From UBA1731 sp963626295 (lineage in GTDB: Bacteria > Verrucomicrobiota > Kiritimatiellia > RFP12 > UBA1067), in the NCBI GenBank assembly GCA_963626295.1, contig CAVFWS010000102.1, forward strand, positions 1 to 6,396: 6,396 nt of DNA. The letters run 5' to 3'. The position numbers and the translations under genes are program-made. How positions within the stretch are numbered: the first letter of the stretch is position 1; each line of letters opens with the position of its first letter. Under the pieces are notes generated by a model. It saw only the letters and a list, made by a program, of their open reading frames with translations, was not told the DNA's origin and searched no databases. Positions 1 to 6,279 of this stretch are shown in pieces.

Positions 1-1521
1 ATATTGATTTTTCAAAACGTTAAACGCGGTGTACCGAGAAAGCCCCGGATTCATATCCTGCATATTGGATAAATAGTTGAAGATATCCTGATTGGTACTT
101 CCCGCCTGTTTCATGGAAACGATGGTGTTCCTCATCGTCTCCACGGCCTGTGCGTTTCTCTGATCGACCGTGTGCCTTTCTTTCTTTACGGCATTCATGA
201 ATTCCGAAAGGAGATCCTTTCGTCTGGCTTCCGCCACTTCCGGGGATGTGCTTCCTCCCACTTCCGATACCGAACCATATCCGAGAGGCGCTCCGAACCA
301 TTCGTTCCATTCTTCCATCGTGCCGGTATGCACTCCGCCGGAAGAATTTCTCGCCATATACATTCCGTTCCCCAGGTAAATCCCGACGTGTTTTACTCCG
401 TCGATGAAATCTCCCGGCTTCGGCTCGTATCCGTCACCGTTTTTGTGATATGCACTGCCGAAATCTGCGGCACGTGTAATCGCTCCGTCCGGAAAAAGAT
501 TCATCCGGGCATAGGCATCCGCTGTCCAGGAGTCGCATTGGATCGTAGGGTCTTTCGTGACCTTCCCCATCCACTGCTCACCTTCCTTGTAATTGCTTTT
601 GACGAAATCGACAATCGCATTTCCGATGTCTCCCGATATTTGCGAATATGGATGAATGGCATCGAACACATTTTCCAATTCGTCATCAGTCATATAAACG
701 AGATCCGGATACTTCGCCATCGCAAGCTTGATGTCATTCGCGGCCATCTTGACGTTTTTCTGTTTCCGAAAGGCGTTATCAAATTTATTGAGGACTGCGG
801 CATCGGCACCGGCAGACTTGAAATAGGCCAAGTTACTGATTCCGTTTTCGTAATCATTATTCTCTACTGCGACCGCCAACGTTTTGTCGGCCATCTTATT
901 GACCTGTCCCTTTCTGTAGACTTCCTGCGCCGCTTCATCTTGCCCTAAACCGGCGACTCGCGCTGTCGCTCGTTGTAGATAACTCACCGCAAGTGCGCCT
1001 GTATTAGAAGGATCGCTCACCATCTGATTGACGGTATTGTCAAAATCGATCGTATCTTGATTGGCTGTATACTTCTCCAATTCGCTCCGCTGCCGCCCAT
1101 CAATGGAACGAAGCGTCGATGTGTAGGAAGGCTCCACCTGTTTTCTGAAAGCACTCATCGCGTAATTACTGCCCAATTTATATTTGGCGATAACGTCTTG
1201 GCGAATTTTGCTTTCTTGCGCTTGGAAAGCCGCCTGCAATCCTTCCGCGTTCTTTCCTTGCATGGTATTAAAAAGACCGTTCTTTTCATCGTAAAGAACG
1301 GTATTCTTCTGTTGCTCGTATTCATTCAAGGCGTCAAAGACACGATCATTCTGATCTTTCATCCACTGTTGGTTTAAGGCCACGGAAACATTTCCCATCG
1401 CCTGCCCCAAGGCCGCCTGCCCCGATTGATCGCCGCCCCATGCCGCGCGGTTGTCGACGGCTTGCACGCGCCCCTGCAAGATGTTTCGATTGATTTGCGG
1501 ATCGTATTGTGAGAGCTTCAT
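1..1521 (-). CDS. Internal virion (ejection) protein, gp15/gp16-like, with NlpC/P60-type peptidase domain; partial, C-terminus beyond left edge
   Basis: I translated this frame by hand: 507 codons from ATG at 1521 to base 1 with no stop, so the gene runs off the left edge. A GGGAGA ribosome site (1528-1533) lies 6 nt before the ATG, which is 3 nt after the gp14-like stop. Residues 1-300 are polar, Gln/Asn/Asp-rich and probably helical, with a QGKNAEGL motif at 88-95. Residues about 325-405 resemble an NlpC/P60 cell-wall peptidase: QCDSW with Cys329, KPGDF at 368-372, and HVGIYLGNGM with His378. The usual third polar residue, twelve after that His, is Ala390 here. Residues 428-507 are again helical and charged. 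Position after a gp14-like gene matches T7 gene 15. The likely role is an ejected core protein that forms a channel through the envelope and cuts peptidoglycan peptides during DNA entry. Whether it corresponds to gp15 alone, gp16 or a fusion cannot be told without the missing end. The phage core assignment is firm from context; peptidase activity is inferred. Confidence 0.8.
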   Translation of the reverse strand, partial: MKLSQYDPQINRNILQGRVQAVDNRAAWGGDQSGQAALGQAMGNVSVALNQQWMKDQNDRVFDALNEYEQQKNTVLYDEKNGLFNTMQGKNAEGLQAAFQAQESKIRQDVIAKYKLGSNYAMSAFRKQVEPSYTSTLRSIDGRQRSELEKYTANQDTIDFDNTVNQMVSDPSNTGALAVSYLQRATARVAGLGQDEAAQEVYRKGQVNKMADKTLAVAVENNDYENGISNLAYFKSAGADAAVLNKFDNAFRKQKNVKMAANDIKLAMAKYPDLVYMTDDELENVFDAIHPYSQISGDIGNAIVDFVKSNYKEGEQWMGKVTKDPTIQCDSWTADAYARMNLFPDGAITRAADFGSAYHKNGDGYEPKPGDFIDGVKHVGIYLGNGMYMARNSSGGVHTGTMEEWNEWFGAPLGYGSVSEVGGSTSPEVAEARRKDLLSEFMNAVKKERHTVDQRNAQAVETMRNTIVSMKQAGSTNQDIFNYLSNMQDMNPGLSRYTAFNVLKNQY

Positions 1522-1524
1522 GAT

Positions 1525-2136
1525 TTATCTCCCGTATTTGTAGTACTTCGTGAATTTATTCCAGTAGTACGGATTGCTGCTGCTCGCCGTGGCCTGCTGC
1601 GTGGCCGCCTTCGCCCCGCCGCCCGCTCCGCCGTAAGTATTCCAAGCGCCATACATGGAAACGGCGGTATTCACAAGCGACGCCAGCTTGGCTTTCTTCG
1701 CCTGCGCCCTTGTATTCGACGCCGCCGCCGTGGCCTGGCGTTCCTGATTGATGTAATTCGCCTGGTTGATCCAAGCGCTCATCGCGTCGTTTCTCTGATT
1801 TTGTAAGAGATTCATGCTGTCCTGTTTCCAAGCTTCCTGCGTAGCGGCTCCGGTATCCAAGACAGACCCCGTCCCCATAAGCCCAGACGCCCCCGCTTCC
1901 GCTGCCTGCTGTCCCAAGGCCAGACGGCGACGCGCGTCCAGGCTCTTTTGTTTCTCCGCGTAATTGTCCGCGACCTGGCTTCGCTGCACTTCGGCAATCT
2001 TCTGATTCTGCTTTGCGGCCTGTGCCTGCGCTTCATAGGCTTTTGCCTGCGCTTCATAGGACGCCTGCTGTTGCTGCATTTGGTTGTAACCGGACAAGGC
2101 CGAAAGCCCCATCATCACCCCTGCAATTCCGCACAT
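1525..2136 (-). CDS. T7 gp14-like internal virion protein B
   Basis: This is a 203-aa protein starting with MCG, like T7 gp14, which also begins Met-Cys. A short hydrophobic stretch (residues 3-15, Gly/Met/Leu/Ala rich) is followed by a long Gln/Ala-rich helical region (17-80) with heptad-like YEAQAKA/YEAQAQA copies at 27-40. A GASGLMGTGSVLD segment (82-94) resembles the glycine-containing turn in gp14 proteins. Another helix rich in Gln and Asn (97-150), a second mildly hydrophobic segment (151-165), a Gly/Ala linker and a basic, Tyr-rich tail (NKFTKYYKYGR) follow. T7 gp14 is about 196 aa. The family product sits in the internal core and is ejected to the outer membrane to start the DNA channel. 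The ATG has a strong AGGAGG (2142-2147) 5 nt upstream and lies inside the preceding gene, a 22-nt overlap that suggests coupled translation. Identification rests on length, composition and position more than on sharp motifs. Confidence 0.82.
   Translation of the reverse strand: MCGIAGVMMGLSALSGYNQMQQQQASYEAQAKAYEAQAQAAKQNQKIAEVQRSQVADNYAEKQKSLDARRRLALGQQAAEAGASGLMGTGSVLDTGAATQEAWKQDSMNLLQNQRNDAMSAWINQANYINQERQATAAASNTRAQAKKAKLASLVNTAVSMYGAWNTYGGAGGGAKAATQQATASSSNPYYWNKFTKYYKYGR
2023..2060. repeat. 17-bp direct repeat, 21-bp period, in the gp14-like gene
   Basis: The same 17 bases occur at 2023-2039 and 2044-2060. The 21-bp period equals seven codons, so the repeat encodes two consecutive heptads (YEAQAKA and YEAQAQA). 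The near-identity at DNA level points to a fairly recent in-frame duplication that lengthened the helix by one heptad; this origin is inferred. Confidence 0.85.
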
Positions 2137-2603
2137 GTTCCCCTCCTGATTTTGAAATACATTCCGACGCCGTCTTCTTTCGTCTCACATATAAGCCCGA
2201 CATGCCGGACGCCCTTGATGTATCGGATGGCCGGATGATTGGCCAAGGAAATATAATTCACGACGTAGTCGTTCTCTTTCACCATATCTTCAATGAAACT
2301 GTATCCTATCGCGACCAAAGCCTTCGGATGTTTCTTGACGGCTTCCGTCCCCAGAAACCAAATCACGGGAGCGGAACTTTTCCCCAATCCGAAAACGCCT
2401 AAAAGCGTCTTCCCTGCCATTAAGGTATAAACAACTTCGGACGCTTCGATGGAAAATCGCACGTTTTGCATGGGATCGATACCGAAGAGGATGGATTCGT
2501 CATAATCCTCTCGTCTCATGTTTTCCACAAGTTCCGCTGCCAGCTTTCCGGCGTCTTTCTTGTTAACGTCCTCGACGGATACGCCGTATATGTTTTTAAT
2601 CAA
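2115..2603 (-). CDS. T7 gp13-like protein with GNAT-type fold (DUF2833-like)
   Basis: Taken from a TTG start, this is a 162-aa protein. It resembles T7 internal virion protein A (gp13, 138 aa), whose fold looks like a GNAT N-acetyltransferase. Visible elements are a short N-terminal helix region (VEDVNKKDAGKLAAELVE), a hydrophobic strand with LMAGKTLLGVFGLG at 62-74, strand VIWFLGTEAV at 80-89, a helix around KALVAIGYSFIEDMV, and the family-like end VNYISLANHPAIRYIKGVRH at 115-134, which matches the T7 pattern VGNTSHIRFLKTIGA. The role in T7 is in virion morphogenesis and DNA ejection; acetyltransferase activity is not established. The start is a choice. An in-frame ATG at 2654 would overlap the nozzle gene by 59 nt, whereas TTG at 2603 overlaps by 8 nt, has GAGGGG 9 nt upstream (2613-2618), and gives an N-terminus comparable with T7. 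The stop lies inside the gp14-like gene. Confidence 0.78.
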   Translation of the reverse strand: MIKNIYGVSVEDVNKKDAGKLAAELVENMRREDYDESILFGIDPMQNVRFSIEASEVVYTLMAGKTLLGVFGLGKSSAPVIWFLGTEAVKKHPKALVAIGYSFIEDMVKENDYVVNYISLANHPAIRYIKGVRHVGLICETKEDGVGMYFKIRRGTCAELQG

Positions 2604-5247
2604 TGCTCTTGACCCCTCGCACGATACCGGCCAAATTAAAAGGATACGGCGCATCGGATTCTATCAAGACGCGCCCGTTCTTTTCGGCGCTTTGGTTCGG
2701 AATGGTGACGTCCTTATCCCCGGAATACAGTGTTGTTTCCAAATCGGAAAATTCATCGTACTTGATTTCATCGTAAGCGCCGACGCCGTTTCCGACTTTC
2801 CCACCGAGGGAGTTGATGAGCCGCAAGGTGACGCGGCTGAGTTTCTTCGTCCGCCCTTGCGCCGTACCTCTCTGGTCTTGAAATTCCACATTGGGAACTT
2901 CCAGCTTCATCGTGTACGGAAGGCCTACAATCCAATCTGTTGCCTTCGCCGGAATGGTGACTGTATTCCCGTCCATTTCTACATTGTCATAATATTGTCC
3001 ATCCGCCAAAACGGTCACTGTCTTTCCGTTGAACGCTTCGACGGTGATAGCATCTGTCGCTTCTTCTTTCGTTGTATGCACGGCGCAATCTACCATGACG
3101 TAATCCATGGGATTATCCGTTTCTGCTAAATCCGAAAGGCGCTCAATCGTCGTGACGGTTCCGCTGCCGATGTCTCGTTTGACGGCCACATACACTTCAT
3201 CTTTCGTTGCGCCCGCGATATTACACACGGAAATATACTGCCCGTCCGTCTTGAGATGGCTCCATGCGTAGACTTTCTGGTCCTGCACGTAAGCGAGGCA
3301 GAGCATGACGCCATCGGACCGAACGAAATACAGGCGCGAATCCGGATCTTGCATATACGCCGCATCGGTAATCTGCTTTCCACGGAAAAGGTGTTTTGCT
3401 AAAAGCGTCAGGTCCGCGCCGTCATAGGAATCCGTCTCGAAGGTATAGGCGAAGTCACGGACCGATTGACTTCTCTTTTGGATGTAAATCATGCGCCCAC
3501 CGATGGAGAGCGGCGGCACTTCGGAAGAGCCGCGGAAGGTCTGCGCTTTATTCGTGCACTTCGTCGGCGTCACAGTGCTGCCACCGGATACGATCCATTC
3601 GTTACTGTCCGTCAGTACGAACAAATCCGCGCCCGGGCAAAGATGCTGAATTTCCGCCTGCTTTCTAGAAATAAAAGCAAGGGCAATCGCACTGTCATCC
3701 GTGATCGTGCCGGATACTTTCTCGACGGTGAAATTTTCATAATCCCCCGTCCGGCTCATCCACAGTTCATAGGGCTGTGCCGTTGTCCCGCCGAATATCA
3801 GGCGATCTTGAAAAAATCCCACCGTGCGTGGATATCCGAAGCGCGGACACCATGCAGACAAAGTATAATCTTCCGTCGCTTCCGTGGAGCCGAAATCTTC
3901 GATGATATCTCCCGTTATCTTCGTCGACGAGTTTCTTTGTGTGATGGACATAGTTCCTTCATGCGTGTACGGCAAGGCCGTCAATTCTACTTTCCCTGCC
4001 GTTGCCACGACGCGGAAGTATGTCGGCGTCTCCACAGTGCCGGATTCGCTCGCATTAAAATCGTCGCTGGATGTGTAACTTCTAAAATCTTTCCACGTTG
4101 CGCCGTCCAATGATGTCTGGACTGTCACCGTTCCCGTCCATGTACCATGTGTGATAAGTTTCCATTCTGAGCCGACAAGCACGCTTTCGCTCGTGGCCGC
4201 ACCGGATATCGAAACGGTTCGTGATGGCATTTCTTGAGAAAGTTTAATGCAAGCACCTACCAAATCCGACGTGAAAATCCCTTTCGTCGATGTGATGGTT
4301 GCATTTCGTCCTGTTACTTTGGACGGGGTTAGCTTGGCATATCCGGCGTAATTGATACTCACCCATCCATTCTGTGCATCAGTGACCACGCCACCTTCGT
4401 CAATGCTCCCGCCTTGCCCACCCTGTCCGTATGACGTTCCTGCGCTTGAAATGCTCGCAGCGCCACCGCCTTGTGCCGTGATTCCGCAGGCGCTCGAATT
4501 CCCTCCGCTTGTTGCTGTTGCCGATATTGCTGAGTTCCCTCTTGCTCCTACGACAACGGCATATTCTGTTCCCTTAGTTAGTGTAACGGTCTTATTAACC
4601 AGGCCTCCGCGTCCTCCAGATCTTATAGTGCCATATGTCTTAGCGTAGCGATATGCGCCTCCACCAGCTCCGGCAACTTGCACTGTGTAATCTCCCGTTA
4701 TGGTCGGCGTAAACGTATAGGTTCCGGCCGTATTTTGATAAAAACCTAGCACGGCATCTTCGGCATCCGCCGTGAGGGAAATATCAAAATACGGCTTATC
4801 TATCGTCATTTCTTCCAGCCGCCAATCTGTATCGCTGTAATGGCAAAGTTTCATGACGGGGTGCGTGCCACTTGCGATATACATGATGTCCGCCGATTGA
4901 CACGTCCGAAGTGTCGGCACTTCTTCCCATGTGTAGGGCGTCGGAACGTACTGTCCGGTATAGACGCCATCCTTCCATACGCGAATGTATTTTTCACCCA
5001 CTTCTAAGAGGAACGCCTCGTTGGCCGCTGCCTGAAATTCCATCAGAAGGACATTTTCATTTAGTGCCTGTCCGCAATATTCCGATCCGGTTCTTTTATA
5101 CACGGCCCCATACGGCCGAATGTACGCATTCTCCGCATTGAGGAGGGCCTGTTGATATTTGTCCAAATCGATACGATTCGCCACTTCCGGAGAGATTTCG
5201 CCGCCGGTGAATGACGGCTGCATGAGGTAGATTTTTTCGTCTGCCAT
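2596..5247 (-). CDS. Tail tubular protein B / gp12-like tail nozzle protein with inserted glycine-rich domain
   Basis: This is an 883-aa protein from ATG at 5247. The frame is open further upstream to an ATG at 5562, but that part overlaps the gp11-like gene in another frame and is rejected; the chosen ATG is 1 nt after the gp11-like stop with GAGG 7 nt upstream. The N-terminus (QPSFTGGEISPEVANRIDLD at 10-29, then RPYGAVYKRTG) is the typical opening of podovirus nozzle proteins of prophages. Residues about 172-302 form a Gly/Ala/Ser-rich domain (VAGAGGGAYRY, GGRGGLV, AQGGGA, GQGGQGG). Residues about 345-425 look like a beta-sandwich (TWTGTVTVQTSLDGATW). The rest (460-883) returns to nozzle-type sequence: FGYPRTVGFFQDRLIFGGT, VLTDSNEWIVSGG, and a C-terminal segment with DYVMVDCAV and YTMKLEVPNVEF. 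T7 gp12 is about 794 aa. Six copies of the family product form the distal tail tube and seal the head before infection. Family call is confident; the roles of the extra domains are inferred. Confidence 0.88.
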   Translation of the reverse strand: MADEKIYLMQPSFTGGEISPEVANRIDLDKYQQALLNAENAYIRPYGAVYKRTGSEYCGQALNENVLLMEFQAAANEAFLLEVGEKYIRVWKDGVYTGQYVPTPYTWEEVPTLRTCQSADIMYIASGTHPVMKLCHYSDTDWRLEEMTIDKPYFDISLTADAEDAVLGFYQNTAGTYTFTPTITGDYTVQVAGAGGGAYRYAKTYGTIRSGGRGGLVNKTVTLTKGTEYAVVVGARGNSAISATATSGGNSSACGITAQGGGAASISSAGTSYGQGGQGGSIDEGGVVTDAQNGWVSINYAGYAKLTPSKVTGRNATITSTKGIFTSDLVGACIKLSQEMPSRTVSISGAATSESVLVGSEWKLITHGTWTGTVTVQTSLDGATWKDFRSYTSSDDFNASESGTVETPTYFRVVATAGKVELTALPYTHEGTMSITQRNSSTKITGDIIEDFGSTEATEDYTLSAWCPRFGYPRTVGFFQDRLIFGGTTAQPYELWMSRTGDYENFTVEKVSGTITDDSAIALAFISRKQAEIQHLCPGADLFVLTDSNEWIVSGGSTVTPTKCTNKAQTFRGSSEVPPLSIGGRMIYIQKRSQSVRDFAYTFETDSYDGADLTLLAKHLFRGKQITDAAYMQDPDSRLYFVRSDGVMLCLAYVQDQKVYAWSHLKTDGQYISVCNIAGATKDEVYVAVKRDIGSGTVTTIERLSDLAETDNPMDYVMVDCAVHTTKEEATDAITVEAFNGKTVTVLADGQYYDNVEMDGNTVTIPAKATDWIVGLPYTMKLEVPNVEFQDQRGTAQGRTKKLSRVTLRLINSLGGKVGNGVGAYDEIKYDEFSDLETTLYSGDKDVTIPNQSAEKNGRVLIESDAPYPFNLAGIVRGVKSID
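2613..2618 (-). promoter_or_regulatory. Ribosome binding site deciding a TTG start of the gp13-like gene
   Basis: GAGGGG on the minus strand ends 9 nt before TTG at 2603-2601. It sits inside the last codons of the nozzle gene, whose TAA (2598-2596) overlaps the new reading frame. It supports TTG over the upstream ATG at 2654. The spacing is slightly long, so the call is moderate. Confidence 0.5.
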
Positions 5248-5248
5248 A

Positions 5249-5842
5249 TCAGAGCCTCGCTTCCACATACCGATTGGGTTCTGCCGGTTTGTGTTCGTCT
5301 TGGATGGCGCTCGTGTATTGCGCTTGATAAATCGCTGCCTGCATGAGTTGATAGTTCGTTTGCTGCATGCTTGCGCTTCCGTCAAGCGGCATCGCCATTT
5401 CCGCTGCCAGGGCATGTGCCAATGCTTGAATGAAACTTGGCGGGAAGACGGCGACATTCTCGACGTCGGCCGTGTAATCGCAATAGGCGTTCTCGATATT
5501 CGTGCATACGGCAATCTGCGTTTCTTTGACGGCAAGTGTCGTGTATTCCGGTTCTCCGTCATCTTTCATTTCCGCATTGTCTATGTCGTAGACTTTCCGA
5601 ATAATTAGCGCCGCCGACGGCAAGGCATAGGCAAAATGCCATCCTGGGACGTCGGCATCCAGAAGCGCCAGTTTGACGTGCCGTTCCGCGAAGCGCCACC
5701 GATACGACGCCAGAAGTGTTTTTCGCACGATATCATAATAGAGCTTGCACACACGACCGGCTTCGCTGTTTTCGTCCATATCTGCGATACGCGCCTGCCC
5801 CAGATAGCCCAAGGCCATATTGCATATGTCTGTCGATACCAT
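5249..5842 (-). CDS. Tail tubular protein A / gp11-like head-tail adaptor
   Basis: This 197-aa protein matches T7 gp11 in length (196 aa) and in position between the capsid and nozzle genes. The N-terminal pattern is characteristic of phage tail tubular protein A: STDICNMALGYLGQARI at 3-19, then EAGRVCKLYYDIVRKTLLAS and WRFAERHVKLAL (49-60). The middle carries PGWHFAYALP (66-75), and a C-terminal helix includes FPPSFIQALAHALAAEMAMP (133-152). Family members form a 12-subunit ring joining the portal to the nozzle. Two ATG codons lie 6 nt apart (5848 and 5842). The AGGAGG at 5850-5855 is 1 nt from the first but 7 nt from the second, so 5842 is chosen; the longer version would add Met-Glu. The TGA is followed after one base by the nozzle ATG, implying coupled translation and likely co-assembly of the two tail proteins. 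Confidence 0.86.
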   Translation of the reverse strand: MVSTDICNMALGYLGQARIADMDENSEAGRVCKLYYDIVRKTLLASYRWRFAERHVKLALLDADVPGWHFAYALPSAALIIRKVYDIDNAEMKDDGEPEYTTLAVKETQIAVCTNIENAYCDYTADVENVAVFPPSFIQALAHALAAEMAMPLDGSASMQQTNYQLMQAAIYQAQYTSAIQDEHKPAEPNRYVEARL

Positions 5843-5849
5843 TTCCATC

Positions 5850-5855
5850 CCTCCT
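5850..5855 (-). promoter_or_regulatory. Ribosome binding site deciding the start of the gp11-like gene
   Basis: AGGAGG on the minus strand lies 7 nt before ATG at 5842-5840 and only 1 nt before ATG at 5848-5846. Normal spacing favours the downstream ATG, which makes the protein two residues shorter. Confidence 0.7.
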
Positions 5856-5856
5856 T

Positions 5857-5915
5857 ATTTTTCCATCCCCCGCAGCCGCAGATGCTGTGACCGCGAGGCG
5901 TGGAAAAATCCACGC
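5857..5915 (-). other. Intergenic hairpin and competing inverted repeat between cement and gp11-like genes
   Basis: The only sizeable gap in the block (5843-5924, about 80 nt) has two mutually exclusive pairings. One is a 7-bp hairpin with arms 5898-5904 and 5909-5915 and a 4-base loop (minus-strand GCGTGGA-TTTT-TCCACGC). The other pairs 5901-5909 with 5857-5865, a perfect 9-bp inverted repeat (TGGAAAAAT/ATTTTTCCA), the second arm ending one base before the AAGGAGG of the gp11-like gene. No U-run follows the hairpin in the direction of transcription, so it does not look like a standard intrinsic terminator. T7 carries a transcription terminator at about this place, after gene 10, but equivalence is speculative. 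An RNA stability or translation-control role is possible. No convincing promoter was seen here. Confidence 0.4.
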
Positions 5916-5924
5916 GTAAAAATA

Positions 5925-6269
5925 TCAGTGCAAATCGACGTCCGGGGTGAGTCCGACGGAAATCGTACCGGTCGTTGCTTCCGTGATGGCCGCCTTGAGA
6001 TACTTCTTACATCCGTGCGGCAAGCGAAGATGGACGGTTCCCACTTCTTTCGGAACTGTCATCGTTGCAAGCGTTACAGCGCTCGTCATGGCTTCATCAT
6101 CTGCCGTGGTGAGCGTCAAGGTGGCGTCTTTATCCAAAGCGCTTTCCACGCTGGCGAAAAGCCAAAGCGAATGATACGCATCGCCGCCGCCGGAATTGGC
6201 AATCGTGCCCGTTGCCTTAGCGGCGATATCCTGCTTCCAGAGAAAAGTGTTTCCTGCATCGTAAATCAT
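5925..6269 (-). CDS. Bbp16-like capsid cement (decoration) protein
   Basis: This 114-aa protein looks like the small capsid cement proteins of the Bbp16 type known from Bordetella phage BPP-1. It opens with MIYDAGNTFLWKQDI, has an alternating hydrophobic strand region (SLWLFASVE, ATLTLTTADDEAMTSA at 49-64), and ends with the family-like RLPHGCKKYLKAAI (82-95) followed by TGTISVGLTPDVDL. The predicted architecture is all-beta. In BPP-1 the cement protein binds the outer capsid surface and stabilises the shell; it is encoded next to the major capsid gene, as would be the case here. The ATG has AGGAGG (6275-6280) 5 nt upstream. The gene starts 10 nt after the upstream stop and is followed by the structured gap before the gp11-like gene. 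Recognition is from overall pattern, not from a search. Confidence 0.72.
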   Translation of the reverse strand: MIYDAGNTFLWKQDIAAKATGTIANSGGGDAYHSLWLFASVESALDKDATLTLTTADDEAMTSAVTLATMTVPKEVGTVHLRLPHGCKKYLKAAITEATTGTISVGLTPDVDLH

Positions 6270-6279
6270 ATTGGCCTCC

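Noticed and set aside
172..948. 258-codon open frame on the plus strand
   Set aside because: It lies entirely antisense to the gp15/gp16-like gene, whose minus-strand translation has recognisable motifs. Its own translation resembles no family and lacks a plausible ribosome site; it is a codon-structure shadow.
3466..4113. 215-codon open frame on the plus strand
   Set aside because: It is antisense to the nozzle gene, rich in Arg/Cys/His as expected of shadow frames, and without recognisable motifs.
4352..4648. Proline-rich 98-codon plus-strand frame
   Set aside because: It is the complement of the glycine-rich segment of the nozzle gene: GGN read backwards gives NCC-type Pro/Ala/Ser codons. 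There is no independent evidence of a gene.
4342..4734. Diversity-generating retroelement variable region, considered because of the BPP-1-like cement gene
   Set aside because: No reverse transcriptase, template repeat or C-terminal lectin-type variable domain is visible in the window, and the glycine-rich segment is internal to the protein.
5248..5562. Upstream in-frame extension of the nozzle gene to ATG 5562
   Set aside because: The 105 extra residues overlap the gp11-like gene in another frame, are Arg/Ser/Thr-rich without motifs, and the known family N-terminus begins at the ATG at 5247.
5898..5915. Rho-independent terminator after the cement gene
   Set aside because: The hairpin is present, but no U-run follows it on the minus strand (next bases are CTCGCGG), so a standard intrinsic terminator is not supported.
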